A stretch of 64,000 nt of DNA from Kosakonia oryziphila (GTDB lineage Bacteria > Pseudomonadota > Gammaproteobacteria > Enterobacterales > Enterobacteriaceae), in NCBI RefSeq assembly GCF_900094795.1, contig NZ_FMBC01000002.1, positions 88,737-152,736 on the forward strand. The letters run 5' to 3'. Of the stretch, positions 30,583 through 37,975 are shown piece after piece; position 1 is the first letter of the stretch, and every line of letters begins with the position of its first letter. The position numbers were made by a program, and so were the translations under genes. The notes beneath the pieces are model-generated. The model was not told the DNA's origin and made no database searches. It saw nothing but the letters and a program-made list of their open reading frames with translations.

Positions 30583-31518
30583 TTGCTGCAGTTTCGTTAT
30601 CTTGTGCTTTCTCTCGCCAGTGCGCTGATTTTCTCCGCGCCGGTTCTCGCCGGAAAACTGGCTATCGTTATCGACGACTTTGGTTACCGTCCTCAGACTG
30701 AAAATCAGGTGCTGGCGATGCCGCAGGCGGTTTCCGTTGCGGTGTTGCCCAACGCCACATATGCACGGGAAATGGCGACCAAAGCCCACAACAGCGGCCA
30801 TGAGGTGCTAATTCACCTGCCGATGGCGCCGATCAGCAAGCAACCGCTGGAAAAAGATACTCTGCGTCCCGAAATGAGCAGCGCGGAGATTGAACGTATT
30901 ATCAGCGATGCCGTCAGCAAAGTGCCCTACGCCGTGGGGCTGAATAACCACATGGGCAGCGCCATGACTTCAAGCCTTTTCGGCATGCAAAAAGTGATGC
31001 AGGCGCTGGAGCGCTATAACCTCTACTTTCTCGACAGTATGACCATCGGCAACAGCCAGGCGATACGCGCATCAACGGGAACCGGCGTGAAGGTATTGAA
31101 GCGCAAAGTGTTTCTCGACGATACGCAAAATGAAGGAGATATTCGTCGCCAGTTTAACCGCGCCGTCGAGCTGGCTCGCCGTAACGGTTCCGCTATTGCT
31201 ATCGGTCATCCGCATCCGACCACTGTTCGCGTTCTGCAACAGGCGCTGTCCAGCCTGCCTGCGGATATCACGCTGGTGCGCCCGAGCAGCCTGCTGAATG
31301 AACCGCAGATCGATACTTCAACGCCAAACACCACAGCGCCTGGCAGCATCACGCCATCACCACGTAACCCATTCCGCGGTGTTAAGCAGTGTAAAACGAA
31401 GCAAAAACCGCAGCCGGTTTATGCCAGCCGCTTCTTTAGCGTGATAGGCGAAAGTATTGGTGATAGTTCGCTAGTGCGTTATATGCAACATCAGTGGCAA
31501 GGCTGGGGCCTGAAATAA
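30583..31518 (+). CDS. yibQ: Divergent polysaccharide deacetylase family protein YibQ
   Basis: Secreted protein with a divergent polysaccharide-deacetylase fold (DUF610); function in the envelope is unproven. The first possible start is TTG at 30583, three bases after the envC stop, giving 311 residues with a signal peptide ending APVLAG. Next comes KLAIVIDDFGYRPQTENQ, NSGHEVLIHLPMAP and GLNNHMGSAMT, the family motifs with metal-site-like Asp/His. The proline-poor tail differs from E. coli. Probably co-transcribed with envC. Confidence 0.88.
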   Translation: MLQFRYLVLSLASALIFSAPVLAGKLAIVIDDFGYRPQTENQVLAMPQAVSVAVLPNATYAREMATKAHNSGHEVLIHLPMAPISKQPLEKDTLRPEMSSAEIERIISDAVSKVPYAVGLNNHMGSAMTSSLFGMQKVMQALERYNLYFLDSMTIGNSQAIRASTGTGVKVLKRKVFLDDTQNEGDIRRQFNRAVELARRNGSAIAIGHPHPTTVRVLQQALSSLPADITLVRPSSLLNEPQIDTSTPNTTAPGSITPSPRNPFRGVKQCKTKQKPQPVYASRFFSVIGESIGDSSLVRYMQHQWQGWGLK

Positions 31519-31889
31519 TAATTTCCGCTGGTTAACGAAGATTCATCACCCAGCCTGTTCGTTTTAAGCGCCGCGTTGTACAAGCCAAAAGGTGAGGAAA
31601 TGCCGCAACGACATAAAATTCTCGTGCTTGATACGGGTAAGAGTGGGGTGGTATTACAATCGCTGGCGACGCCACAGCGCCTGTGGTGGTCTCAGCCCGG
31701 AACAATTTGAAAACGAAAACTTCGCTTAGGGCTGTGTTCACATTACGTGGGTAGGATCACTTTGGTTGGATGCTGGAGAGGTTTGGGAATGAAGCAGCAC
31801 ATAAGAAACAATGTGCTGGAGACTGTAATTAAAATTGTCTAATTGCCTGTTTTTGATATGTTCACTCCAACAACGGAGACAGGCAAATT
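31519..31889. other. Gap between yibQ and the dead transposase
   Basis: This 371-bp stretch has no intact gene. It contains a short decayed coding remnant (31600-31815) and the likely left end of an IS256-family element (from about 31815). It marks the left border of the accessory block that separates yibQ from tdh. Confidence 0.6.
31600..31815 (+). pseudogene. Decayed coding remnant, possibly a glycosyltransferase
   Basis: An ATG with GAGG ahead starts [14 protein letters not shown] and stops after 36 codons. A one-base shift after this start gives EWGG, and further pieces in shifted frames read [12 protein letters not shown] and CSHYVGRITLVG. The opening resembles the N-terminus of enterobacterial glycosyltransferases that start [14 protein letters not shown]. 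The gene appears to have lost its middle and to carry several frameshifts. The family assignment is from memory and is weak. Confidence 0.35.
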
Positions 31890-32700
31890 ATGGACGAAAA
31901 GAAACTCAAAGCGCTCGCTGCTGAACTGACTAAAGGCCTTAAAACCGAAGCCAACCTCAATCAGTTTTCCCGTATGCTGACGAAATTAACCGTCGAAACG
32001 GCGCTCAATGCGGAGCTGACTGACCATCCCGGGTATGAGAAAAATGCGCCCAGAACAGGTTCAAACACCCGTAATGGCTACTCGTCGAAAACCCTGCTTT
32101 GTGATGACGACGAGATTGAGCTGAACACGCCGCGCGATCGTGAAAATACCTTTTAACCTCAGCTAATTAAGAAAAACCAGACGCGTATCACGCAGATGGA
32201 CAGCCAGATTTTATCCCTTTACGCCAAAGGCATGACCACACGTGAAATCGTCGCCACCGTCAAAGAGATGTACGACGCCGATGTGTCGCCCACGCTGATA
32301 TCTAAGGTCACCGACACTGTAAAAGAGCAGGTCACTGAGTGGCAAAACCGGCAACTGGATGCGTTGTATCCCGTTGTTTATATGGACTGCATTGTTGTAA
32401 AAGTCCGCCAGAATGGCAGCGTAATAAACAAAGCCGTCTTCCTCGCACCGGGCATCAACACCGAAGGCCAGAAAGCGTTACCGGGTATGTGGCTGGCTGA
32501 AAATGAAGGCGCAAAGTTCTGGCTGAATGTGCTGACGGAGCTGAAAAATCGTGGTCTCCAGGACATCCTGATTGCCTGCGTGGACGGTCTGAAGGGCTTC
32601 CCGGATGCGAAACAGCGTTTACCCGCAGACCCATATCCAGCTGTGTATCATCCATATGGTACGCAACAGCCTCGTGTCGCACCACAGAATTACTGACAGG
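31815..32700 (+). mobile_element. IS256-family (IS1414-like) element, truncated
   Basis: The left part of an insertion sequence: a short leader with ATTAAAATTGTCTAATTG, then the transposase start and about two thirds of its coding sequence. The right third and the right end are missing; the next base block belongs to the DUF943 gene. Left border is approximate because no intact terminal repeat pair remains. Confidence 0.65.
31890..32696 (+). pseudogene. IS256-family transposase, nonfunctional
   Basis: Begins MDEKKLKALAAELTKGL and reads as a mutator-type transposase (NTPRDRENTF, then PQLIKKNQTRITQMDSQIL, LYAKGMTTREIV). A TAA at 32154-32156 replaces the expected Glu codon, and the same frame continues intact after it. 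Near 32608 a 2-base loss in GFPDAINSVYP-type sequence shifts the frame, and the product ends early. About 270 of roughly 400 codons remain. It cannot make active enzyme. Confidence 0.85.
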
Positions 32701-32701
32701 C

Positions 32702-33166
32702 TCACTCGCGTTTGATTTTTATTATGTCACCGCTTTTATTTAATGAATATCTTCCCTCATAAGTAGCAAAAATAACATCATCATCGTGGTATTGTCTGAC
32801 AGCAAAAACAGCATTCTTTTCAATGCAATTTTCTTTTGTTTTCATATTATCAAAACAACGTCTGTCATACTTTCCCTCTTCCTTGTAACCGTCACCAAAA
32901 TCCCAAAATATAATAGTGAAATTCCCTGAGGATGATGGTTTGGGAATATCATATTTATCCCTCAGCATATCTTTATTTTTTAGCCACCAGTTTACTTTTC
33001 CCTTATCTGTCACAGGGAAAGCTTTGACTAAAACAGAAGCATGGTTACCATCCTCATGAACTGCGACGATTTCCACTGTACGCAGCGACAACCAAAGCCA
33101 GCAGCCAAGCAGCACACACCCCGCCACGACGAGCAACATTATGGTTTTCTTATTTTTTACTCTCAT
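32702..33166 (-). CDS. DUF943 family protein, module 4
   Basis: Unknown-function protein of 154 residues. One N-terminal membrane helix (about 9-28, LLVVAGCVLLGCWLWLSL) follows a basic start, so the rest probably faces the periplasm. Family blocks are TDKGKVNWWLKNKDMLRDKY, FWDFGDGYKEEGKYDRRCF, and a conserved Cys pair region ending NCIEK. The ATG overlaps the DUF3289 stop by four bases, so the two are coupled. Last gene of the array; the stop lies against the transposase remnant. A partner or immunity role toward DUF3289 is inference. Confidence 0.8.
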   Translation of the reverse strand: MRVKNKKTIMLLVVAGCVLLGCWLWLSLRTVEIVAVHEDGNHASVLVKAFPVTDKGKVNWWLKNKDMLRDKYDIPKPSSSGNFTIIFWDFGDGYKEEGKYDRRCFDNMKTKENCIEKNAVFAVRQYHDDDVIFATYEGRYSLNKSGDIIKIKRE

Positions 33167-33999
33167 TTGCGAGACCCTGTGATTTCAATGGTGGTTTCCA
33201 TTATGGTAATAAAGGGCTTGAAATTAAACTGGCTGTAACGCTGGAGCACAAACCAGATACGGAAGAAATGGAACTGATTAAACTTAACATTTGCTATGTC
33301 GTCACTATCCAACCCAAAGTGATCCTGAACTTTGTAATGGACTACAGCACGGTAACGATCATTATCAACCTGTAATGACTTAATTGTGATATGTGTCGCC
33401 CAGGTATCGTGTACGGTTATTCCCATGCCGTTGAAGTTATCCTGAAAGCGGTCAAATTTGGGAAGCTTGCCATCCATGATTGCCCCCTTTAGCTCATCTT
33501 TCTCTCTTACAGGATAATATTTATTTCCCCAATCAATATTTTTTCCGATAACTTCCTTTAATCGTGCAAGCGTGCTGTTCTCTGCCCTGTCATTAACAAT
33601 ATGTTCCCTCAATGCCCTGTCCAGCAGCATATGCCGGAATGGTGCGCCGTTGGCTTTCTGCATATGAGTGATCATCTGTTTAATGAGTGGCTTGTAAGGG
33701 CCGTACAGGGAAAAGGTGCGGGATAAGTCCCGGAACTCGTCAAAGAGAATAGCGGCGCACTGCTGCCGGGTGATTTTCTCCCCTTCGCCGCGGGAGCCAT
33801 GAAACACTGACTGTGGCTGAGTGAATGGAGTAATTTTCGTCAGGGTGTAAGGGTTGGCTCTGGTGGAAACATCCAGCAAATGAAAATGCGTTTTTAACTG
33901 TGATTCTGATAAATCGCTGCAGTGCATATCTTTAGCGCTGTAGTCGTCCATCCGGTTTTGCGTTTGAAAAATAGTACAGGGAAACTGTAAGGCGGTCAT
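33163..33999 (-). CDS. DUF3289 family protein, module 4
   Basis: Unknown-function protein of 278 residues without a signal peptide. The ATG follows AAGGAATGTATCAAG. N-terminal block MTALQFPCTIFQTQNRMDDY, middle GEKITRQQCAAILFDEFRDL, then a module-specific segment (about 135-180) and the near-invariant DRFQDNFNGMGITVHDTWAT block before an aromatic C-terminus (FHFFRIWFVLQRY). The N-terminal third (residues 40-70) differs more from modules 2 and 3 than those do from each other. Not preceded by the 105-codon ORF. Such genes are often near type VI secretion genes in enterics, none of which is visible here. Confidence 0.8.
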   Translation of the reverse strand: MTALQFPCTIFQTQNRMDDYSAKDMHCSDLSESQLKTHFHLLDVSTRANPYTLTKITPFTQPQSVFHGSRGEGEKITRQQCAAILFDEFRDLSRTFSLYGPYKPLIKQMITHMQKANGAPFRHMLLDRALREHIVNDRAENSTLARLKEVIGKNIDWGNKYYPVREKDELKGAIMDGKLPKFDRFQDNFNGMGITVHDTWATHITIKSLQVDNDRYRAVVHYKVQDHFGLDSDDIANVKFNQFHFFRIWFVLQRYSQFNFKPFITIMETTIEITGSRK

Positions 34000-34087
34000 C
34001 TTGATACATTCCTTGTGTAATCGTCCGTTGAAGTCTTCACAGGGAATAATACGCGGCGACTGGCGGGAGTATAAATCATGCAGTAAT

Positions 34088-34120
34088 CCTGCCCGTAATT
34101 TTTTACAGATTCCGGGCAGG
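34088..34120 (-). other. Inter-module hairpin upstream of module 4
   Basis: CCTGCCCG (34088-34095) pairs with CGGGCAGG (34113-34120) around an A/T-rich loop. The same element, with differences, lies ahead of modules 2 and 3, always 5' of a DUF3289 gene. Confidence 0.55.
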
Positions 34121-34162
34121 GGGATAACAATGAACCATGTTTCAAGGTGTTTGGCCTCGGTT

Positions 34163-34627
34163 CTAATCTGATTTGTTTTTTACCATCTTACCGCTGTCGT
34201 TTAGACGATATGTTCCGCTATCCAGAGAGAAATAAGTCCCGGTATTCTTACTGTTATTCACCATTAAAAGAGAATTTTTATCGATGCAATTTATTGGTGG
34301 TTTCATATCAGTAAAACAGCGTCTATCATATTTACCTTCTTCCTTATATCCATCGCCAAAATCCCAAAATACTATTGAGAAAAAACCATCACTTGCAGGT
34401 TTCGGGATATTATATTTTTCTTTTAAGATCGCATTATTTTTGATCCACCAGTCTATTTTTCCTCGGTCAGTTAAAGGGAAGTTTCTTACCAGAATAGAGC
34501 TGAATTCTCCATCTTCATGCACTGCCACAACCTCTACAGGACGGAAAGAAAATAAGAGAAAGTAACCCAGTAGGGCGCAACTAATCAGTAATGATGCCAA
34601 AAGAATTTTTTTATTTTTAGATTTCAT
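34163..34627 (-). CDS. DUF943 family protein, module 3
   Basis: A 154-residue DUF943 protein (start at MKSKNKK; four residues further upstream are open but unsupported). Membrane helix at about 9-29 (LLASLLISCALLGYFLLFSF). Shares PVEVVAVHEDGEFSS, TDRGKIDWW, FWDFGDGYKEEGKYDRRCF and the Cys-containing PPINCIDKNS with the other copies; its C-terminal 40 residues resemble module 1 more than modules 2 and 4. Overlaps the end of the DUF3289 gene by 11 bases. Confidence 0.8.
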   Translation of the reverse strand: MKSKNKKILLASLLISCALLGYFLLFSFRPVEVVAVHEDGEFSSILVRNFPLTDRGKIDWWIKNNAILKEKYNIPKPASDGFFSIVFWDFGDGYKEEGKYDRRCFTDMKPPINCIDKNSLLMVNNSKNTGTYFSLDSGTYRLNDSGKMVKNKSD

Positions 34628-35465
34628 TACGGGCCCCAATAATCTCTACAGTGGCTTCCATATTTGTCATGAATGGCTTGAAACCAAACTGGTTGTACCG
34701 CTGGAGAACAAACCAGATACGGAAAAAATGAAACTGATTGAATTTTGTTTTCGTTATATCGTCGCTGTCGAGGCCAAAGTGATCCTGTACCTTGTAATGC
34801 ACCACTGCCCGGTATCGGTCATTTTCAATATGCAGTGATTTTATGGTGATATGCGTTGCCCAGGTATCATGAACGGTGATACCCATGCCGTTAAAATTAT
34901 CCTGGAATCTGTCAAACTTAGGTAATCGTCCTTCAAGGATAGCTTTTCTCAATCTGTCTTGTTTTTCCGCTGGAAAATGCTTGCTTTCCCAGTCGATGCC
35001 TGTTTTTAAGGCTTTTGATAACAGAATGCGTGTACTGTTCTTCTCCGAAGAATCCCTAATAATCTGCTCTTTCAATGCCCTGTCCAGAGACATATCACGA
35101 AACGGCGTATCGTTGCCGTTCTGCATGTGAGTAATCATCTTTTCGATCAGGTGACTGTAAGGCCCATAAAGGGAAAATTTGCGGGATAATGAGCGGAATT
35201 CGTCAAACAGCATGGCGGCGCATTGCTGGCGGGTAATTTTCTCCCCGGCTCTACGCAAATTGCAGCAGAACATGGACTGAGGACGATCCATTGAGGAACG
35301 CCGGGTAAGCGTCCACGGATCAACCCGGTCAGAAATATAATCCAGCCGGTACCGGGATTTTAACTGTGCTTCAGTCAGATCGCCGCAGCGCATATCACTG
35401 GCGCTGTAGTCGTCCATCCACTTTTGGGTTTTGAATATGGTGCTGGGAAACTGTAATGCAGCCAT
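34617..35465 (-). CDS. DUF3289 family protein, module 3
   Basis: A 282-residue DUF3289 protein starting MAALQFPSTIFKTQKWMDDY. Compared with modules 2 and 4, about 22 bases before the ATG, including the AAGGAATG ribosome site, are missing; an open frame extends upstream through the hairpin but is not a convincing protein. The module-specific segment (RDSSEKNSTRILLSKALKTG) differs from its neighbours, while the DRFQDNFNGMGITVHDTWAT block and C-terminus are nearly identical. It may be poorly translated. Function unknown. Confidence 0.75.
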   Translation of the reverse strand: MAALQFPSTIFKTQKWMDDYSASDMRCGDLTEAQLKSRYRLDYISDRVDPWTLTRRSSMDRPQSMFCCNLRRAGEKITRQQCAAMLFDEFRSLSRKFSLYGPYSHLIEKMITHMQNGNDTPFRDMSLDRALKEQIIRDSSEKNSTRILLSKALKTGIDWESKHFPAEKQDRLRKAILEGRLPKFDRFQDNFNGMGITVHDTWATHITIKSLHIENDRYRAVVHYKVQDHFGLDSDDITKTKFNQFHFFRIWFVLQRYNQFGFKPFMTNMEATVEIIGARNEI

Positions 35466-35533
35466 CAGTTCCGTTGAAGTCTTCACAGGGAATAATACGC
35501 GGCGACTGGCGGGAGTGTAAATCATGCAGTAAT

Positions 35534-35565
35534 CCTGCCCGTAATTTTTACAGATTCCGGGCAGG
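35534..35565 (-). other. Inter-module hairpin upstream of module 3 DUF3289
   Basis: CCTGCCCG (35534-35541) pairs with CGGGCAGG (35558-35565) between the stop of the 105-codon ORF and the DUF3289 start. It could end the ORF transcript or attenuate the downstream pair. Confidence 0.55.
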
Positions 35566-35588
35566 GGCATAGTAGACGCTCTACGTTC

Positions 35589-35906
35589 TCAGTCCATCAT
35601 CAAAATGACGCGCGGTAAGACCAGATCAGAACGCTGGGTGTCAAAATTGGCGAGATCAGCACGGTATTTTTTGCCTGTTTTCGTGTTCTCCAGGATAGCC
35701 GCGCCAATTTCCATAATATTCACCTGTTCCCACTCAATAAGGTTGGCAGGGTCAGGATACTGATAGAGGGTGATCATCCCTGCATGAGCAAGTACAAGTA
35801 ACTCTATTTCTTCACAGCCAAGATGTTTGGTTGCCAGCGGTAGGGGGTAATAATCAAATAGCAAATAGCGCGATAAAATCACGTATTCGCTACGTTCGCC
35901 ATCCAC
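35589..35906 (-). CDS. Hypothetical 105-residue protein, copy B
   Basis: Not recognised. GTG start with AAGG seven bases ahead. Acidic, Leu-rich protein (SRYLLFDYYPLPLATKHLG, then EELLVLAHAG-like EIELLVLAHAGMITLYQYPD and a tail RSDLVLPRVILMMD). No signal peptide or membrane helix. It differs from copy A 1918 bp away by one residue (Tyr for Cys at position 8). It overlaps, in another frame, the end of a start-less open frame present before both copies. Confidence 0.6.
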   Translation of the reverse strand: MDGERSEYVILSRYLLFDYYPLPLATKHLGCEEIELLVLAHAGMITLYQYPDPANLIEWEQVNIMEIGAAILENTKTGKKYRADLANFDTQRSDLVLPRVILMMD

Positions 35907-36055
35907 GCAATCGCCTTACTAAAAGGGTGTGAGGCCGGCGGTAAGGTGTTCTCTCCGTCGGGATAGCCTCCTGAGCATTCTGCTACTTCCGCATGGCTGG
36001 TGCAAGCCGGGCAGGTGGCAATGGTTTTATTACTGTCTCTACGCGAGGGGAAAAC

Positions 36056-36526
36056 CTAATCGGATGCGACTTTTATAATATCACCATTATGGTCTAAGCG
36101 ATAATTATCACCATCGTATACGGTGAACATTACGCCCATATTTCTGCTTTTATCTACAGAAAAAACAGCATCCTTTTCGATGCAATTTACTTTTGTCTTC
36201 ATATCATCAAAACAAAGTCTGTCATATTTTTCCTCTTTTTTATATCCTTCCCCAAACAACCAGAAGGTGACATAAAAGTAGCCATCTGAATCAGGTTTGG
36301 GAATACCATATTTATCTTTTAACATATCCTTGTTTTTTAACCACCAGTTAATTTTTCCTTTATCAGTCGGCGGGAAACTAGTGACTAAAACATCACTGAA
36401 ACCACTACTTCTGTGATGGATAGCGACAATCTCTACTGGACGCAGAGACAACCAAAGCCAGTAGCCAAGTAACACGCAGCCAGCCAGAAAGAGCGGAACA
36501 ATAGTTTTCTTGTTTTTCACTCTCAT
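36056..36526 (-). CDS. DUF943 family protein, module 2
   Basis: A 156-residue DUF943 protein. Membrane helix at about 9-28 (IVPLFLAGCVLLGYWLWLSL), then PVEIVAIHHRSSGFSDVLV, TDKGKINWWLKNKDML, a FWLFGEGYKKEEKYDRLCF block where other copies have FGDGYKE, and VNCIEKDAVFSVDKSRNMG. The ATG overlaps the DUF3289 stop (ATGA). Probably inserted in the inner membrane with a periplasmic domain; function unknown. Confidence 0.8.
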   Translation of the reverse strand: MRVKNKKTIVPLFLAGCVLLGYWLWLSLRPVEIVAIHHRSSGFSDVLVTSFPPTDKGKINWWLKNKDMLKDKYGIPKPDSDGYFYVTFWLFGEGYKKEEKYDRLCFDDMKTKVNCIEKDAVFSVDKSRNMGVMFTVYDGDNYRLDHNGDIIKVASD

Positions 36527-37362
36527 TTTCGAGTTCCTGTAATTTCTATAGTGGCTTCCATATTGGTCATAAATGGCTTGAAACCAAACTGATTGTACCG
36601 CTGGAGAACAAACCAGATGCGGAAGAAATGAAACTGGCTGAATTTTGTTTTCAGAATATCATCGCTATCCAGACCAAAGTGATCCTGTACCTTGTAATGG
36701 ACCACAGCCCGATAACGGTCATTATCAATATGCAGTGATTTTATGGTGATATGTGTTGCCCAGGTATCATGAACGGTGATACCCATACCGTTAAAGTTAT
36801 CCTGGAAGCGGTCAAATTTGGGGAGTTTCCCACCGAGAATTATTTCTTTTAATTTATTCTTCTCGTTTGCTGGATAACATTTCTTATCCCAATCAATATT
36901 TTTTTCAATAAATTCGTATAGTCTCAGACGAGTACTGTTTTTTGTCATGTCATTAAGAATCTGCTCTTTCAATGCCCTGTCCAGCGCCATATCCCGGAAG
37001 GGTGTACCGTTACCATGCTGCATATGGGTGATCATCTTTTCGATCAGGTGGCTGTAAGGCCCATAAAGGGAAAATTTGCGGGATAATGAGCGGAACTCGT
37101 CAAACAGCATTGCGGTACACTGCTGGCGGGTAATCTTTTCACCCTTGCCACGTAGATTACAGCAGAACATGGACTGGGGACGATCCATCGAGGAACGCCG
37201 GGTAAGCGTCCAGGGATCAACGCGGCCAGAAATATAGTCCAGCCGGTACTGGGATTTTAACTGTGCTTCGGTCAGATCGCCGCAGCGCATATCACTGGCA
37301 CTGTAGTCGTCCATCCATTTTTGAGTTTTGAATATGGTGCAGGGAAACTGTAAGGCGGTCAT
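36523..37362 (-). CDS. DUF3289 family protein, module 2
   Basis: A 279-residue DUF3289 protein. Start at MTALQFPCTIFKTQ, with AAGGAATG ahead; the open frame upstream runs through a perfect hairpin and is rejected. Conserved part to residue 135 (GEKITRQQCTAMLFDEFRSL), variable segment about 137-180 (LNDMTKNSTRLRLYEF and on), invariant 181-212 block containing DRFQDNFNGMG, aromatic C-terminus ending EATIEITGTRK. No signal peptide. Function unknown; an effector-like role is inferred only from variability and pairing. Confidence 0.8.
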   Translation of the reverse strand: MTALQFPCTIFKTQKWMDDYSASDMRCGDLTEAQLKSQYRLDYISGRVDPWTLTRRSSMDRPQSMFCCNLRGKGEKITRQQCTAMLFDEFRSLSRKFSLYGPYSHLIEKMITHMQHGNGTPFRDMALDRALKEQILNDMTKNSTRLRLYEFIEKNIDWDKKCYPANEKNKLKEIILGGKLPKFDRFQDNFNGMGITVHDTWATHITIKSLHIDNDRYRAVVHYKVQDHFGLDSDDILKTKFSQFHFFRIWFVLQRYNQFGFKPFMTNMEATIEITGTRK

Positions 37363-37447
37363 CTTGATACATTCCTTGTGTAATCGTCCGTTGAAGCCTT
37401 CACAGGGAATAATATGCGGTGAAAGGTCAGAGTGTAAATGTTGTACA

Positions 37448-37486
37448 GCCCCTGCCCGTAATTTTTTACCGATTACGGGCAGGGGC
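37448..37486 (-). other. Perfect hairpin upstream of module 2 DUF3289
   Basis: GCCCCTGCCCGTAAT (37448-37462) and ATTACGGGCAGGGGC (37472-37486) form a perfect 15-bp stem with a 9-base loop. This is the least degraded of three such elements in the array; no T run follows on the minus strand. Confidence 0.75.
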
Positions 37487-37506
37487 ATAGTAGACGCTCT
37501 ACGTTC

Positions 37507-37824
37507 TCAGTCCATCATCAAAATGACGCGCGGTAAGACCAGATCAGAACGCTGGGTGTCAAAATTGGCGAGATCAGCACGGTATTTTTTGCCTGTTTTC
37601 GTGTTCTCCAGGATAGCCGCGCCAATTTCCATAATATTCACCTGTTCCCACTCAATAAGGTTGGCAGGGTCAGGATACTGATAGAGGGTGATCATCCCTG
37701 CATGAGCAAGTACAAGTAACTCTATTTCTTCACAGCCAAGATGTTTGGTTGCCAGCGGTAGGGGGTAATAATCAAATAGCAAATAGCGCGATAAAATCAC
37801 GCATTCGCTACGTTCGCCATCCAC
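37507..37824 (-). CDS. Hypothetical 105-residue protein, copy A
   Basis: Not recognised. GTG start with AAGG a few bases ahead, giving a protein differing from copy B by a single residue (Cys at position 8). Upstream lies a start-less open frame ending in a SHPFSKAIVWMANVANA-type tail. The strong identity of the two copies contrasts with the divergence of the adjacent DUF943 genes and suggests recent duplication or gene conversion. Confidence 0.6.
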   Translation of the reverse strand: MDGERSECVILSRYLLFDYYPLPLATKHLGCEEIELLVLAHAGMITLYQYPDPANLIEWEQVNIMEIGAAILENTKTGKKYRADLANFDTQRSDLVLPRVILMMD

Positions 37825-37975
37825 ACAATCGCCTTACTAAAAGGGTGTGAGGCCGGCGGTAAGGCGTTCTCTCCGTCGGGATAGCCTCCTGAAGATTTTG
37901 CTACTTCCGCTTTGCTGATGCAAGGTTGGGTCGCGCGGATGATTTTATTGCAGTCTCTACGCGAGGGGAGCGGAT

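Larger units (their letters stand above)
34163..37975 (-). repeat. Two direct copies of a ~1.9-kb module
   Basis: Segments 37975-36056 and 36055-34163 are tandem copies, each with a start-less leader, the 105-codon ORF, a hairpin, DUF3289 and DUF943. The ORF copies are offset by exactly 1918 bp and nearly identical in DNA. DUF3289 ends are highly similar while its middle and DUF943 have diverged, giving a mosaic rather than a uniform duplicate. Confidence 0.8.

Noticed and set aside
31532..31741. 69-codon open frame on the minus strand after yibQ
   Set aside because: Covers the plus-strand decayed remnant; no ribosome site or similarity recognised.
37363..37488. 42-codon N-terminal extension of the module 2 DUF3289
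   Set aside because: Translates a perfect hairpin, and the ATG at 37362 has a good ribosome site and conserved start.
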